A model generated the notes under the pieces. It was not told where the DNA came from and searched no databases. It worked only from the letters and a program-made list of their open reading frames with translations. From Emticicia sp965283955 (GTDB lineage: Bacteria; Bacteroidota; Bacteroidia; Cytophagales; Spirosomataceae), in NCBI GenBank assembly GCA_965283955.1, contig CBDIQW010000001.1:5270001-5334000 (forward strand): a DNA stretch of 64,000 nt. The letters run 5' to 3'. Within the stretch, counting starts at the first letter, position 1. Each line of letters starts with the position of its first letter. Below, piece by piece: positions 29,785 through 37,955 of the stretch. The position numbers and the translations under genes are program-made.

Positions 29785-30186
29785 ATGAAATTAAAAAGAC
29801 AAAGAAGATTTGTAGCTGAGGTATCTACATCATCGCTGAACGACATCATGTTTTTCTTACTGTTGTTCTTCTTGATTATATCTACGTTAGGAAATCCAAA
29901 CGTAATAAAACTGTTACTTCCAAAATCTTCAAAATCGACCCATGATGTAAGTAAACAGCCTGTTTCGCTCACAATTACTAAAGATAAAGTATATTATATC
30001 AATTCAACACCCATTCCGTTTCCACAGTTAGAAGAGCGTTTAATGGCTGCTGTACAAGGAATGGAAGAGCCAACAGTTGTATTAAGAGCAGAAAGCTCGC
30101 TGACCGTGCAAGATTTAGTAGATGCGATGTCGCTCGGTGCAAAGTTGAAAATCAGAATGGTTTTAGCTACCGAATTGAATAAATAA
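29785..30186 (+). CDS. exbD: ExbD/TolR biopolymer transport protein
   Basis: A 133-residue protein with one N-terminal helix carrying the essential Asp (SLNDIMFFLLLFFLIIST) and a periplasmic domain (ITKDKVYYINSTPIPFPQLEERL). It pairs with ExbB to form the proton channel that drives TonB or Tol. The gene closes the pair and is followed by a perfect hairpin. Confidence 0.92.
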   Translation: MKLKRQRRFVAEVSTSSLNDIMFFLLLFFLIISTLGNPNVIKLLLPKSSKSTHDVSKQPVSLTITKDKVYYINSTPIPFPQLEERLMAAVQGMEEPTVVLRAESSLTVQDLVDAMSLGAKLKIRMVLATELNK

Positions 30187-30189
30187 CAG

Positions 30190-30216
30190 TAGAGACGTTG
30201 CATCGCAACGTCTCTA
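30190..30216. repeat. perfect palindromic hairpin (probable bidirectional terminator)
   Basis: AGAGACGTTGC (30191-30201) and GCAACGTCTCT (30205-30215) pair over 11 bp with an ATC loop. This GAGACGTTGC palindrome is, as I recall, a frequent intergenic repeat in cyanobacteria and Bacteroidota. It lies between exbD and the convergent CvfB-like gene. Confidence 0.8.
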
Positions 30217-30220
30217 TACA

Positions 30221-31051
30221 TCAATTCAAATAAATTCCATCTTCCTCGATTCGAATAATCTTTTGGCGATATAATGCTCCAACCGCTTTTTTGAATGTCT
30301 TTTTGCTCATTTCAAGCTGATACATCACATAGTTGGCATCGCTTTTATCGGTCACATCCAAAAAACCATTATTGGCTTTAAGTTTTTCCAAAATACGTTC
30401 GGCGTTTGGCTCTACGTTGGCGTAGCCTTGTTTTTGCAAACTTAAATCAACTCTGTTGTCATCTCTTATATTTTTTACAAAACCTTTGGTCTGAGTTCCG
30501 ATTTTTATTCGCTGAAAAATCTCATTTTCATAAATCAGACCTTTGTATTTATTGTTGATAATCGCATTTAACCCTAAATCAGTTTCTTCAAAAATCAGAA
30601 GATCAACTTCTTGCCCAATTTGCAAATCAATGTTTTCTTTCTCGAAATAGCGATTTACTTTACAAGAAGCCACCAAACGGTCAGTTTCTTCATCTAAATA
30701 AAGATAAACAGCGTACCATCTACCTTCTTCCATTTTTTTGTTTTGCTCTCTGAATGGCACAAACAAATCTTTTTCGAGACCCCAGTCCAAAAAAGCACCA
30801 ATCGCCGTAACCGATTTTACCTGCAAACAAGCAAATTGATTCAACTGAATTTTAGGTTCAAGATTAGTCGCAATGATTCTGTCTTCTGAATCTCGATAAA
30901 TAAATACTTCGATATCATCGCCCACGATGGCATTTTCGGGAACGTATTTTTTTGGCAGAAGTACATCATTGCCTTCATCATCTCCCAAAAACATTCCAAC
31001 GCCTGTACCACGAAGAATGCGTAATGTATTTTTTATACCTAAATGAAGCAT
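30221..31051 (-). CDS. S1-like RNA-binding protein, CvfB family
   Basis: A 276-residue protein: N-terminal OB/S1-like segments (LKGTGVGMFLGDDEGNDVLLPKKYV-like; AIGAFLDWGLEKDLFVPFREQ), a later S1 domain (VDLLIFEETDLGLNAIINNKYKGLIYENEIF) and a C-terminal winged helix (FLDVTDKSDANYVMYQLEMSKKTFKKAVGALYRQKII). This is the CvfB architecture (virulence-factor B), which binds RNA and affects expression. No further context. Confidence 0.9.
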   Translation of the reverse strand: MLHLGIKNTLRILRGTGVGMFLGDDEGNDVLLPKKYVPENAIVGDDIEVFIYRDSEDRIIATNLEPKIQLNQFACLQVKSVTAIGAFLDWGLEKDLFVPFREQNKKMEEGRWYAVYLYLDEETDRLVASCKVNRYFEKENIDLQIGQEVDLLIFEETDLGLNAIINNKYKGLIYENEIFQRIKIGTQTKGFVKNIRDDNRVDLSLQKQGYANVEPNAERILEKLKANNGFLDVTDKSDANYVMYQLEMSKKTFKKAVGALYRQKIIRIEEDGIYLN

Positions 31052-31142
31052 TTTTTAATTGATACGGGGTCGCCCGTGCGATGAATAATGGATAATTGAG
31101 AATTGCTAATTTAATATTCTCAATTTTTAATTTTCTATTAGT

Positions 31143-32384
31143 TTAAGCTAACTCCAGTTCGTCAACTCGTGTGCGAGTGTGGTCTAAGAAGTTTCGGATT
31201 CGGCCAGAAGCAGTTTCTAACTCTTCCGATGACGCCAAAAATACGATTCTGAAATGGTCTGGTTTTATATAATTAAAGCCAGTTCCTGACACAACCAATA
31301 CCTTTTGCTCGCATAATAAATCAAAAGTAAATTGTTCATCATCTTTGAACGAGAATTTTCTTAAATCTATTTTCGGGAAAAGATATAATGCTCCTTTAGG
31401 TTTTACGCACGTAACTCCAGGAATATCAGTCATTTTATAGTGAATCAAGTCACGTTGTTTGCACAAACGCCCGTTAGGAGCAATTAAATCATTAATACTT
31501 TGATAACCTCCAAGAGCAGTCTGAATCGCATACTGGGCAGGCACATTGGCACAAAGACGTAAGCTTGCCAAAAGAGTAAAACCTTCAACAAAAGATTTCG
31601 CCCGATGAGTTGCTCCGCTCAAAATAACCCAACCTCCACGGAAGCCCGTCGCACGATAATTTTTTGATAAACCACCGTAAGTCATCACAAATACATCATC
31701 GCTCAATGAAGCCATCGGAATGTGTTTTGCTCCATCAAAAAGGATTTTATCATAAATTTCATCAGCAAATACTATCAAATTATGCTCAGCGGCAATTTTT
31801 ATGATTCCTTCTAAAATATCTTTATCGTAAACTGCCCCAGTTGGATTATTGGGGTTGATAACTACGATACCTTTGGTTTTACGAGTAATTTTGCGACGTA
31901 TATCATCTAAATCTGGGTTCCAGTCAGATTCTTCATCACAAATATAATGCACTGGTTTTCCGCCAGAAAGTGCCACAGAGGTTGTCCAGAGAGGGTAATC
32001 AGGAGAAGGAATCAAAATTTCGTCTCCATCGTTCAAGAGAGCTTGCATTGTCATTACAATTAGCTCACTCACGCCATTCCCAATAAAAATATCATCAATC
32101 GTAACCCCATGAATGCCAATCTGCTGGGTATAGTGCATAATGGCTTTGCGGGCGGCAAAAATACCCAAATGGTGTACATATCCCTGTGCGTTGCGGATAT
32201 TCATAATCATATCATGCACAATTTCGTCGGGTACATCAAAACCAAACGGGGCGGGATTACCAATATTGAGATTGATGATTTTTTGTCCCATTGCTTCGAG
32301 TTGCTGGGCTTTCTCGAAAACTGGGCCACGAATGGCATAACTCAAATTATTGAGACGATTGCTTTTATTGATATTGTTTTGCAT
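31143..32384 (-). CDS. alanine/aspartate-type aminotransferase (AlaA-like)
   Basis: A fold-type I aminotransferase. The start is best placed at 32384 (MQNNINKSNRL), because the YAIRGPVFEKAQQLEAMGQKIINLNIGNPAPFGFDVPDEI stretch aligns with AlaA N-termini; the frame opens 12 codons earlier. The PLP site has DEIYDKILFDG, the Lys loop in YGGLSKNYRATGFRGGW and FRIVFLASSEE. AlaA makes alanine from pyruvate with glutamate. About 413 residues. It is monocistronic and ends in a hairpin-free AT region; a pair of strong terminators isolates it from the upstream sigma-factor operon. Confidence 0.9.
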   Translation of the reverse strand: MQNNINKSNRLNNLSYAIRGPVFEKAQQLEAMGQKIINLNIGNPAPFGFDVPDEIVHDMIMNIRNAQGYVHHLGIFAARKAIMHYTQQIGIHGVTIDDIFIGNGVSELIVMTMQALLNDGDEILIPSPDYPLWTTSVALSGGKPVHYICDEESDWNPDLDDIRRKITRKTKGIVVINPNNPTGAVYDKDILEGIIKIAAEHNLIVFADEIYDKILFDGAKHIPMASLSDDVFVMTYGGLSKNYRATGFRGGWVILSGATHRAKSFVEGFTLLASLRLCANVPAQYAIQTALGGYQSINDLIAPNGRLCKQRDLIHYKMTDIPGVTCVKPKGALYLFPKIDLRKFSFKDDEQFTFDLLCEQKVLVVSGTGFNYIKPDHFRIVFLASSEELETASGRIRNFLDHTRTRVDELELA

Positions 32385-32450
32385 CTTCAAAAAGAATAAT
32401 TTCCACGCAAAATTAGTCAAAAATCATGCGTTATTTTTCTTTTAAGAAAT

Positions 32451-32485
32451 AAAAAAGGTCAATTTACTGAGAAATTGACCTTTTT
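32451..32485. terminator. hairpin downstream of the Spy-like gene, inner of two
   Basis: AAAAAGGTCAATTT and AAATTGACCTTTTT flank an ACTGAG loop, giving a 13-14 bp stem with flanking A- and T-runs in both directions. It is a bidirectional terminator. Confidence 0.85.
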
Positions 32486-32493
32486 GCGTTTTT

Positions 32494-32526
32494 AAGGAAG
32501 ACTTCGCTCGAAGCGAAGTCTTCCTT
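32494..32526. terminator. 15-bp perfect terminator hairpin
   Basis: AAGGAAGACTTCGCT (32494-32508) pairs exactly with AGCGAAGTCTTCCTT (32512-32526), loop CGA, then a T-run. It lies just beyond the stop of the Spy-like gene (32542) and so ends the leftward sigma operon. Confidence 0.9.
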
Positions 32527-32541
32527 TTTAATAAACTATTA

Positions 32542-32994
32542 CTAATTATCCGCCTTTTCGTTGAGTTTTTCAAGAAGCATTTTATTGAAATTTGCTTCGG
32601 TACGTTTGAGTTCAGAAAACTGTCGAGGCGTGATTGTCCGAAGGATTTTGTTCATATATTCTTCTTCTAAATCAAGTTCTTTTCGGCGAAGAGCAATTAC
32701 TTGTTTTTGAGCCAAAAGAATTTTATCGTCAGTTGCGGCCAACGAGACTGCATCTTCCATTGTTCGGCGAACACTCTTTTTTAGTTCAATTTTTTTGTTT
32801 TCATATTCATTATAAACCGCCCAAAATTGTGGAGCTTGCTCTGGCGTAAGATTTAGGCGTTCGGTAATCATTCCAATTTTGGCCGAATGGATTTTTTGCA
32901 ATCGACCACCACCGCCGCCACCTTGACGGTTTTGTGCAATTGATATTATTGGAATTAGCAGTAGTATAAAAATTGTTTTTTTCATTGTATTCAA
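32542..32994 (-). CDS. Spy/CpxP-like periplasmic protein
   Basis: A 150-residue protein with a signal peptide (KKTIFILLLIPIISIAQN), a Gly-rich linker, and a long-helix region. Segments MITERLNLTPEQAPQFWAVYNEYENKKIEL and RRKELDLEEEYMNKILRTITPRQFSEL match the LTxxQ-type, helical CpxP/Spy superfamily. Those proteins sense or chaperone misfolded envelope proteins or metals. It is the last gene of the sigma/anti-sigma-like operon, so a sensor or target role in an envelope response is the simplest inference. Confidence 0.8.
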   Translation of the reverse strand: MNTMKKTIFILLLIPIISIAQNRQGGGGGGRLQKIHSAKIGMITERLNLTPEQAPQFWAVYNEYENKKIELKKSVRRTMEDAVSLAATDDKILLAQKQVIALRRKELDLEEEYMNKILRTITPRQFSELKRTEANFNKMLLEKLNEKADN

Positions 32995-33070
32995 GGTCTT
33001 ACTATGAATCAGACCAATTTATGGTAATCGAAAACTATTTTTGGGGCAGACATACAGTCAGACCTTTGTG

Positions 33071-33778
33071 TTAAATATCTTCTTCTAAATCCTGATTTTC
33101 GAGATGTTCTAAGATATCTTGTTTGTTGATATTCAGGCCATCCAAAACTTTATTATCAGTTGCTTTTGTTGAGTTTTGAGGTGTTTCGGTGGCTGATTCG
33201 TATTCAAGATAACTTAAATCTTGGGTTTCGAGATACGTTTCTATCTCTTCATTGCTTACTTTTTCTAAGGCGAGTTCGGTTTTATCTTTTGTAAATTGAG
33301 GAATGCCGAACCATAAACCTACAATCAATACCACACTTGCTGCTGCCGACCATTTAATTTGTGGTGTTTTCCACCAATTCACTTTAATAGTTTTGCCTGA
33401 CTTTGGTGCAATATGTGACAGGGTTTTCTCGCTTAGACCTTCAAAATACCCCTCTGGAACTTTGAAAATATTTGTTTTCCCGAATCGCTCTATGTTAGTA
33501 TTGAGTTCGAGTTCTTGAAAATAATTTTCAGGAACCTTGAAAATATTTACTCGTTCTAAAGCTTCAATGTCAATCTTTTTGCTCTCAATTCTACCCATAA
33601 TTTTAGCCGAAAGCCCTTCAAAGTAACCATCAGGTATCGAAAATGGTGTTTGTTTTTTAGAACTAAGGTTTGTGGTAGATTGAGAAGTTTGTTTTAAAAT
33701 AGACGAAGTAAGGTTTTCAAAGTAATGATTAGGTACTTTGAAAACATTGAATTTATCTATTTTATCAAGTGAAATCAT
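33071..33778 (-). CDS. repeat-containing membrane protein, putative anti-sigma factor
   Basis: A 235-residue protein with four copies of a short motif: FKVPNHYFENL, FSIPDGYFEGL, FKVPENYFQEL and FKVPEGYFEGL, at about residues 14, 46, 81 and 108. A single membrane helix follows near 142-161 (WSAAASVVLIVGLWFG), then an acidic periplasmic tail with LETQDLSYLEYES. Similar single-motif proteins sit beside ECF sigma genes in Bacteroidota and are thought to be anti-sigma factors. The position directly after the ECF gene supports that. Four repeats is unusual in my view. Confidence 0.7.
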   Translation of the reverse strand: MISLDKIDKFNVFKVPNHYFENLTSSILKQTSQSTTNLSSKKQTPFSIPDGYFEGLSAKIMGRIESKKIDIEALERVNIFKVPENYFQELELNTNIERFGKTNIFKVPEGYFEGLSEKTLSHIAPKSGKTIKVNWWKTPQIKWSAAASVVLIVGLWFGIPQFTKDKTELALEKVSNEEIETYLETQDLSYLEYESATETPQNSTKATDNKVLDGLNINKQDILEHLENQDLEEDI

Positions 33779-33850
33779 GCTATTTGTGCTTCAAAAATTT
33801 GTCAGAACGATATTTTGACAAACATATTTTAAAAAGGTTTAATTTTTTTC

Positions 33851-34417
33851 TCAGAAACTTGCTTCTTGTGCGTTCAAGTTTTCCTCAATTTTTTTAACTG
33901 CTAAATGATAGGACGCTTTCAATGCTCCAACTGAAGTACCGGTTATTTCGGCGATTTCTTCGTACTTCAGATCATCGTAATATTTCATGTTGAATACAAG
34001 TCGCTGTTTATCAGGTAGTTGTAAAAGAGCCTTCTGTAATTTTATTTGAATTTCATCGCCCGAAATATAATCTTGACTTATTGAACTTTCGAGTGTATTG
34101 AGCAAATCAAGACTATCGTCGTTTTCAAGCGGAACGTGATTTTGACGACGTTTTTTCTGTAAAAAATTTAAACTTTCGTTGGTAGCAATTCTATAAATCC
34201 ACGTATAGAGTTGAGAGTCAGACCTGAAATTCTGCAAACCCTGCCAAACTTTGATGAAAGTTTCCTGCACAACATCATCGGCGTCATTGTGGTCAATGAC
34301 CATCTTGCGAATATGCCAATAGATTTTCTGCTGATATTTTTTTATCAGTTGACTAAAAGCATCGTGCCGTTTAAGCTCATCTTGAAATTGTAATAGCAGT
34401 TCCGAATCGGACATCAT
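33851..34417 (-). CDS. ECF-type RNA polymerase sigma factor
   Basis: A 188-residue sigma-70 group 4 protein. Region 2: YQQKIYWHIRKMVIDHNDADDVVQETFIKVWQGL; region 4: LPDKQRLVFNMKYYDDLKYEEIAEITGTSVGALKASYHLAVKKIEENL. It directs RNA polymerase to a stress regulon. Followed by the repeat-motif membrane protein and the Spy-like protein on the same strand, with gaps of 72 and 76 bases. The first gene of the operon; transcribed away from the histidine kinase. Confidence 0.94.
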   Translation of the reverse strand: MMSDSELLLQFQDELKRHDAFSQLIKKYQQKIYWHIRKMVIDHNDADDVVQETFIKVWQGLQNFRSDSQLYTWIYRIATNESLNFLQKKRRQNHVPLENDDSLDLLNTLESSISQDYISGDEIQIKLQKALLQLPDKQRLVFNMKYYDDLKYEEIAEITGTSVGALKASYHLAVKKIEENLNAQEASF

Positions 34418-34556
34418 ACAAAAATATTTTCTGTGTTATAGGTTTGACTCCCCAAATGAGCTTTGGTTTAACCGCTTAGTAAATTTTCACTATTTTATCT
34501 TGGGGTTTGGGTTTAAATGTATTGATTTTTTCCTAATTTTCACCCATATCCCTTTT

Positions 34557-35627
34557 ATGAAAATTAATAAAATGTTCCGATTCGGTAAAGTTTTTATAAC
34601 ATTCCTATTAGGAATAAGTTCCGCTGATGCTGCAATGGAAGTGATTATTGACGGCAAAAAGTATGTAAATCAACAAAATATAGAACTGAATGCGGATTAT
34701 CACGAACTCGTTTTTGTATTTCCACAAGACAAAGATTATAACTATCATTTTAGATTAGAGAATCTCGAAAAGAATTGGCATATAGCCAATAATCCTATTA
34801 TCAGATACACTAATCTTTCGGGTGGAGAATATATATTTTACGGAAAAATCTTGAATGGAAATACTGTAATTGAAGAAGGGAGTGTATCGGTTATTATTCA
34901 AGAATACTTTTGGGAAAAGTGGTGGTTTTGGATATTCGTATTTTTTTTTGTCGCCCTAACCATATTCTTAGTCATTTATTTTTGGATTTTGTATGATTTT
35001 AGACAAAAAATGAAGGTTGAAATGATTCGTCAACGTATTGCCGCCGATTTGCACGATGAAGTAGGAGCTAATTTGAACAGTATCACTTTTTTTGCTGAAA
35101 TACTTCGTAAAAAACTAAAATCAAAAGATAGCAATACTGCTTTTTTGCTTGATAAAATTACAAGTAGTTCATTGGAGTCAGCAAATCTTATCAGCGATAC
35201 TATTTGGGCTTTAAATCCAAATTTTGATACTTTTGAAAAATTACTTGAGCGTATAAGTAGTTTCGGGCTTGGCTTACTTTCTTCTAAAGACATAGCCTTT
35301 TCGATTGAAAACAATCTTAATAAAGACATAGATTTGCCTATTGAGCAACGTCGAAATTTATACCTGATTCTGAAAGAGGCAGTGAATAACATTGCCAAAC
35401 ATTCTGGGGCAAAAAAGGCTGTCTTAACGATTGACGACGTTGAAAATGGGATAGAAATAAATATTGAGGATAATGGAGTTGGCTTCGACAAAAGCTTAAT
35501 TTGTGGAGGGAACGGTCTTAATAACTTCAAAATGCGTGCAAATAATGGAAAAATTGAATTGAAAATTATATCAAAAATAGGGGAAGGAACAAAAATTGAG
35601 ATTTTTTTAGACACAAAAAATCATTAG
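34557..35627 (+). CDS. membrane sensor histidine kinase (NarL-type partner)
   Basis: From the Met at 34557: signal or first helix, a Y_Y_Y-like beta sandwich (HELVFVFPQDKDYNYHFRLENLEKNWH..IRYTNLSGGEYIFYGKIL), a membrane helix (WWFWIFVFFFVALTIFLVIYFWIL), HisKA_3 with the phospho-His in IAADLHDEVGANLNS, and HATPase_c (LKEAVNNIAKHSGAKKA; EDNGVGFD). It is a short version of hybrid sensor kinases: only the terminal Y_Y_Y domain, without a beta-propeller. It pairs with the LuxR-type regulator 60 bases downstream. Cognate stimulus unknown. Confidence 0.9.
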   Translation: MKINKMFRFGKVFITFLLGISSADAAMEVIIDGKKYVNQQNIELNADYHELVFVFPQDKDYNYHFRLENLEKNWHIANNPIIRYTNLSGGEYIFYGKILNGNTVIEEGSVSVIIQEYFWEKWWFWIFVFFFVALTIFLVIYFWILYDFRQKMKVEMIRQRIAADLHDEVGANLNSITFFAEILRKKLKSKDSNTAFLLDKITSSSLESANLISDTIWALNPNFDTFEKLLERISSFGLGLLSSKDIAFSIENNLNKDIDLPIEQRRNLYLILKEAVNNIAKHSGAKKAVLTIDDVENGIEINIEDNGVGFDKSLICGGNGLNNFKMRANNGKIELKIISKIGEGTKIEIFLDTKNH

Positions 35628-35687
35628 AATTGATGATTTCGATGTATCAGAATATTAGGCTAATTTACGCCAAAATTGATATGATTT

Positions 35688-36323
35688 ATGATAAGGGTTT
35701 TGCTATTTGAAGATAATAAAAACTTTAGGGAAAGTTTGTCATTGTTTTTGGCGAGTTCTGAGAATATCTGGCTGATAGGAGCATATCCTGATGCTCGTGA
35801 GAGTGTAAATCTCGTGCGTAAAACCAAGCCCGATGTTATATTGATGGATATTCAGATGCCATATCTTTCGGGTTTGGATGCAATGAAGAATATAAAACAG
35901 TATTTTTCAGACGTAAAGATTTTGATGCAAACCATTCATGATGAAGATGATAAAGTTTTTGCCATAATCTGTGCTGGAGCTTCGGGATATATTCTTAAAA
36001 ATAGTAAACCCGAAAATTATCTTCAAGCCATTGTAGATGTTAATATGGGTGGTTCGCATCTTTCGCCAGTTATTGCTGCTAAAGTTATGAAGATGTTTCA
36101 GAGTCAATTTGTAAAAGAACAGCCCAACTATGTAGATTTATCAACTCGTGAGCGTGAAATATTGAATTGTTTAGTTAAAGGAATGAGCTATAAAATGATT
36201 GCAGATAAGTGTTGTATCAGTATTAATACTGTTTGTACGCACGTTAGGCATATTTATGAAAAATTACATGTAAACTCAGCTCCAGAAGCAATCTTAAAGG
36301 CAATCGAATTACATCTAATATAA
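35688..36323 (+). CDS. NarL/FixJ-family response regulator
   Basis: A 211-residue protein: a receiver domain (VLLFEDNKNFRESLSLF; phospho-Asp in KPDVILMDIQMP; Thr/Lys sites) and a LuxR C-terminal HTH (LSTREREILNCLVKGMSYKMIADKCCISINTVCTHVRHIYEKL). It receives phosphate from the adjacent kinase and binds DNA. Two-component pair at the start of a rightward cluster with a membrane protein, LytTR regulator and secreted proteins. Confidence 0.94.
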   Translation: MIRVLLFEDNKNFRESLSLFLASSENIWLIGAYPDARESVNLVRKTKPDVILMDIQMPYLSGLDAMKNIKQYFSDVKILMQTIHDEDDKVFAIICAGASGYILKNSKPENYLQAIVDVNMGGSHLSPVIAAKVMKMFQSQFVKEQPNYVDLSTREREILNCLVKGMSYKMIADKCCISINTVCTHVRHIYEKLHVNSAPEAILKAIELHLI

Positions 36324-36348
36324 AAATCTAAATCGAACTAAAACAATT

Positions 36349-36792
36349 ATGGCAAATTCAAAAGCACTTACAAGAGTCAAAAATAACAAACGTGCTGGTA
36401 GTCCAAACCCAACCTCAGAAGGTATTTATTTATCAAATAACCAAATTATTGCTCTGGGAAATGCTCTTAAAAATATAGGAAGTGTTGACGGTGCATTGTT
36501 TATGATAGGCAAAGATTTAGTTGGAGGTAGAGTGATTCAGACTGTTGAAATATTGGCTTATGAAAATGTTGGAGCTATCAAAAAAATTTTTAATGAAGGA
36601 CACCTAACTATAAATATTGGAAAAGCCGAGCCAAATTCACCAACTGCTGTATTGATAAATAATAATGTTCCACCGAGTCAAACCTATTCATCTGTTGCTC
36701 CTGCTGTTCCCGCAGGTGCAGTTGCTTTTGATGCTCCTGCTGGTATTACAAGAGGGTCGCAACGTACACCTCCTCCATCAATTGACCTCTGA
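36349..36792 (+). CDS. hypothetical protein with Pro/Ala-rich tail
   Basis: A 147-residue protein without a signal peptide or membrane helix. The centre has IYLSNNQIIALGNALKNIGSVDGALFMIGKDLVGG; the last 45 residues are rich in Pro, Ala and Ser (PPSQTYSSVAPAVPAGAVAFDAP). I recognise no family. Its stop shares a base with the next start (36792), so it is translationally coupled to a membrane protein. Both lie between a response regulator and a LytTR gene, so a regulatory link is possible. Confidence 0.55.
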   Translation: MANSKALTRVKNNKRAGSPNPTSEGIYLSNNQIIALGNALKNIGSVDGALFMIGKDLVGGRVIQTVEILAYENVGAIKKIFNEGHLTINIGKAEPNSPTAVLINNNVPPSQTYSSVAPAVPAGAVAFDAPAGITRGSQRTPPPSIDL

Positions 36793-37445
36793 TGAATATC
36801 CCACTTATATTGTATAGAATATCGGGCTGGACAAATAACGTCGTCACTATTTTCTTAGTTTATACTGCTATCAAATGCAAAGAAATGTGGAGGGGACGAT
36901 ACCTCTTTTTGGGAGTAAGTTTTGTTTATTTAGCTTTATTGGAGTTGATTTCTTCGGTAACGGCTATTTTCAATATCAATAACCTTTTCCTTGACCATCT
37001 TTATGTTCCAGTCGCATTTATACTAAAAACTTTGTATCTCAATGGTGAACATCAATCTAAAAAAGTACACTATGTTACTTATTTAATTATTCTTATTTTT
37101 ATATTACTGCAAATCTACGTTGCTTTTGACGGTGCAGGATATAAGAAATTTAATGCGGTGGGTAGTTATGGAAGCGAACTGTTTTTTTTGATTTACTCGT
37201 TTTTTAATCTAACAAAGCTATTCAGAGAAAAAAACTATGCGACAAAACTCCGATTAAACCCTAATTTTTGGTTTACAATAACAATTTTTTGTCGAGCAGG
37301 ATTTGGATTTGTTACGTCCATTTTAGATGAATTAAGCTATGAAGCCAATAATGACACGGTTTTGTTTGTATTGTTTACTTCCGAAAATTTTATAAAGGCA
37401 GGTCTATACTTTGGCTATTTCAGAGGTATAAAGTTACTTAAATAA
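36792..37445 (+). CDS. integral membrane protein, probably 6-7 helices, unknown function
   Basis: A 217-residue hydrophobic protein. Helices appear at about residues 14-30, 40-60, 68-85, 95-113, 127-140, 160-178 and 185-200. The overall look resembles the 7TM sensor modules attached to histidine kinases, but there is no kinase or receiver domain. It is directly downstream of the unknown 147-residue protein (1-base overlap) and 148 bases before a LytTR DNA-binding gene. Function unknown. Confidence 0.6.
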   Translation: MNIPLILYRISGWTNNVVTIFLVYTAIKCKEMWRGRYLFLGVSFVYLALLELISSVTAIFNINNLFLDHLYVPVAFILKTLYLNGEHQSKKVHYVTYLIILIFILLQIYVAFDGAGYKKFNAVGSYGSELFFLIYSFFNLTKLFREKNYATKLRLNPNFWFTITIFCRAGFGFVTSILDELSYEANNDTVLFVLFTSENFIKAGLYFGYFRGIKLLK

Positions 37446-37593
37446 ATACCAATATATTTTAATTCAAAAATCCCAAATACTTTACAGTATTCGTGATTTT
37501 TGGGCTATATAAAGCGAAAAAATCATCATTTTATGTGATTTACTGACGAGTGATTTATGAAGAACTTTGAAACATCAAAAAATAATAAACGCC

Positions 37594-37923
37594 ATGAAAA
37601 CACAAGAAAACATCCACGTAGGCTCACGCACGCACATACAACCCGATAGGGTAGTGATGATACAAGCCGACATTAACTATTCTCTCATTTATTTACTTGA
37701 TGGCAACAAAGTTATTGTTTCTACTTGCCTCAAAAAACTCGAAAATCGTTTTGCTCCAATTGATTCCTTTGCCCGTGTGCATAAATCATTTATTGTAAAT
37801 CTTGATTACCTCAAATCTTACGAAGAAGGGCAGTTTTTGCTCGAAAATAACCTTTCTTGTATAGTTTCGAGGAGAAAATTTAAGAAATTACTTGACCAAA
37901 ACAGAGTTGATTTTTCAAAGTAA
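37594..37923 (+). CDS. stand-alone LytTR-domain DNA-binding protein
   Basis: About 109 residues from the ATG at 37594. The entire protein is a LytTR domain: QADINYSLIYLLDGNKVIVSTCLKKLENRFAPIDSFARVHKSFIVNLDYLK...SCIVSRRKFKKLL. LytTR proteins bind direct repeats upstream of secretion, biofilm and virulence genes. It has no receiver domain, so the input must come from elsewhere. It lies immediately upstream of a surface protein and a subtilisin, the likely targets or cotranscribed partners. Confidence 0.88.
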   Translation: MKTQENIHVGSRTHIQPDRVVMIQADINYSLIYLLDGNKVIVSTCLKKLENRFAPIDSFARVHKSFIVNLDYLKSYEEGQFLLENNLSCIVSRRKFKKLLDQNRVDFSK

Positions 37924-37955
37924 ATCTAATTTTAAACCTTTTTAATTTTATAATC

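Noticed and set aside
35030..35614. 194-codon minus-strand open frame opposite the histidine kinase
   Set aside because: Composition is a Ser/Phe/Ile-rich mirror of the kinase coding strand with no recognisable family; the sense gene is certain.
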